Shown piece after piece: positions 6,351-7,546 of a DNA stretch of 7,546 nt. The notes under the pieces are model-generated. The model did no database searches. It was not told where the DNA came from and saw only the letters and a list, made by a program, of their open reading frames with translations. The first letter of the stretch is position 1; each line of letters begins with the position of its first letter. Source of the DNA: Chloroflexota bacterium (lineage in GTDB: Bacteria; Chloroflexota; Anaerolineae; Anaerolineales; UBA11858). A program made the translations under genes and the position numbers. Where the stretch lies: the NCBI GenBank assembly GCA_003513015.1, contig DOTA01000326.1, positions 1 to 7,546 of the forward strand, given 5' to 3'.

Positions 6351-7538
6351 ATGGCCACGCAAGCAGAAACAATTGAACAAACCACTATTGAAACATCCGA
6401 ATTTAAAACCGATCAGGTTCTGACAATTGCCGCCGGACACTTCGTCCACGATACATACACATCATTTGTCGCCCCTCTGCTCCCAGTGATTATCGAGAAA
6501 CTTTCGCTGACTCTAACCATGGCTGGCTCATTAACCGCGATGATGCAGCTTCCGGGGCTGCTCAATCCTTTTATTGGATATCTGGCAGATAAAGTGAGCT
6601 TGCGCTATTTTGTGATTTTTGCTCCGGCAATTACCGCCACCCTGATGAGTTCTCTGGGCCTGGCACCCAGCTACTGGGGTCTGGGGTTCATCATGATTCT
6701 CGCTGGCATTAGTGTGGCTACCTTTCACGCTCCCGCCCCGGCCATGATCGGAAGGGTTGCCGGGAAGCGCATCGGCACTGGCATGAGCTTCTTCATGTTC
6801 GGCGGTGAGTTGGCCCGAACACTGGGACCCTTGATCGCGGTTTGGGCTGTTTCCATCTGGGGTTTGGATGGTATGTACCGCCTGATGTTCTTGGGTTGGG
6901 GAACTTCTTTGCTGCTTTTCTGGAAATTGCGTGAAGTTCCGGGCCGCACCCAGAAGGCTGGAAATTTGGCAGAATTGACCCCCATGCTAATCCGTTTCTT
7001 TCTGCCTTTGGCGGTCGTAGTGTTTTTACGCCTGTTCCTGGAAGTTTGCCTAACTACCTATTTACCCACCTATATGACCCAACAAGGCTATGAATTAAAG
7101 CAGGCCGCATTTTATCTGGCCTGGTTGGAAGGCGCTGGTGCTTTGGGTGCTTTGCTTGGAGGCACAATCAGTGATCGCCTTGGACGCCGGACCATTATGC
7201 TCTTAGCCTTCAGCACATCATCATTATTGACATTTCTGCTCTTACAGGCCAGCGGGGTCTGGTTGATTTTAATTCTCATTTTGACCGGCTTCGCGACCCT
7301 TTCAACTGGCCCACTTTTCCTGGCATTAGTGCAGGATCACCTCCCTAACAATCGCGCAGTTGGCAATGGGCTTTATCTTTCGATTTCTTTTGTGTTGCGG
7401 TCTTTAATTATGATCTTAGTTGGGGTTGGTGGTGATCGATTTGGGCTGGAAACGACTTTTTTTGCGAGTGCAATATTTTCGCTGTTAGCGCTGCCGGGGG
7501 TTTATTTGCTTCCTAAGGTGTATAAATTTGAAAATTAG
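6351..7538 (+). CDS. MFS exporter, fosmidomycin-resistance (Fsr) type
   Basis: A 395-residue major facilitator superfamily transporter of the inner membrane, probably 12 helices in two halves. After a hydrophilic N-terminus (1-22) the first helix carries GHFVHDTYTSFVAPLLPVI (29-47), close to the GHF-x-x-D-x-Y pattern of Fsr-like exporters. SVATFHAPAPAMIGRVAG (121-138) and MSFFMFGGELARTLGP (145-160) also match that group. Loop motif A appears in both halves (GYLADKVSLR at 76-85; GGTISDRLGRRTIM at 270-283). Fsr of E. coli is a drug/proton antiporter; the substrate here is unknown and need not be fosmidomycin. The start at 6351 is chosen over 6312 because AGGA lies upstream and the extra 13 residues look unlike the family. 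It is complete, ending TAG at 7536-7538. It is transcribed away from the histidine kinase and shares its intergenic control region. Confidence 0.88.
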   Translation: MATQAETIEQTTIETSEFKTDQVLTIAAGHFVHDTYTSFVAPLLPVIIEKLSLTLTMAGSLTAMMQLPGLLNPFIGYLADKVSLRYFVIFAPAITATLMSSLGLAPSYWGLGFIMILAGISVATFHAPAPAMIGRVAGKRIGTGMSFFMFGGELARTLGPLIAVWAVSIWGLDGMYRLMFLGWGTSLLLFWKLREVPGRTQKAGNLAELTPMLIRFFLPLAVVVFLRLFLEVCLTTYLPTYMTQQGYELKQAAFYLAWLEGAGALGALLGGTISDRLGRRTIMLLAFSTSSLLTFLLLQASGVWLILILILTGFATLSTGPLFLALVQDHLPNNRAVGNGLYLSISFVLRSLIMILVGVGGDRFGLETTFFASAIFSLLALPGVYLLPKVYKFEN

Positions 7539-7546
7539 GTGATATA

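Noticed and set aside
1..7546. Mobile element, CRISPR array, tRNA or defence system
   Set aside because: No transposase or integrase, no regular spaced repeats, no cloverleaf and no defence domains were found; base composition and gene style look even across the window.

Overview
The window reads as an ordinary but informative piece of bacterial chromosome of moderate GC. The best taxonomic guess is Chloroflexota, probably Anaerolineae-like. This rests on gene style only: multi-GAF signalling proteins, a multi-pass membrane histidine kinase with a GAF domain, a luciferase-like (probably F420-dependent) oxidoreductase and a DUF299 regulatory kinase/phosphorylase. No rRNA or marker gene confirms it. 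I see no tRNA, rRNA, CRISPR array, insertion sequence, phage gene or attachment site.

Layout. Positions 1-1711 (+) hold the C-terminal part of a GAF-GAF-GAF-GGDEF diguanylate cyclase whose start lies upstream of the window. Its stop codon touches the ribosome binding site of a luciferase-like flavin/F420-dependent oxidoreductase (1722-2657, +). After 92 bases comes a tiny membrane PspC-domain protein (2750-2947, +). A perfect 20-bp inverted repeat (2963-3015) separates this rightward group from a leftward pair and probably ends transcription from both sides. The leftward pair, read from right to left, is a large membrane sensor histidine kinase (6109-3836, -) and a pyruvate,phosphate dikinase / PEP synthase regulatory protein (3843-3034, -). 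The start codon of the second overlaps the stop of the first by 8 bases. A divergent AT-rich spacer (6110-6350) with several palindromes leads to an MFS exporter of the fosmidomycin-resistance (Fsr) type (6351-7538, +).

How the genes may work together. Two transcription units carry a signalling gene followed immediately by a metabolic one: c-di-GMP synthesis with a flavin/F420 oxidoreductase, and a membrane sensor kinase with the switch protein of the pyruvate/PEP node. The second pairing is the most interesting, because the overlap implies the two proteins are made together although no textbook link joins them. No response regulator and no ppdK/ppsA gene lies in the window, so the partners of both proteins are elsewhere. 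No wholly new system is evident; the value is in gene coupling, start-site corrections and a few DNA structures.
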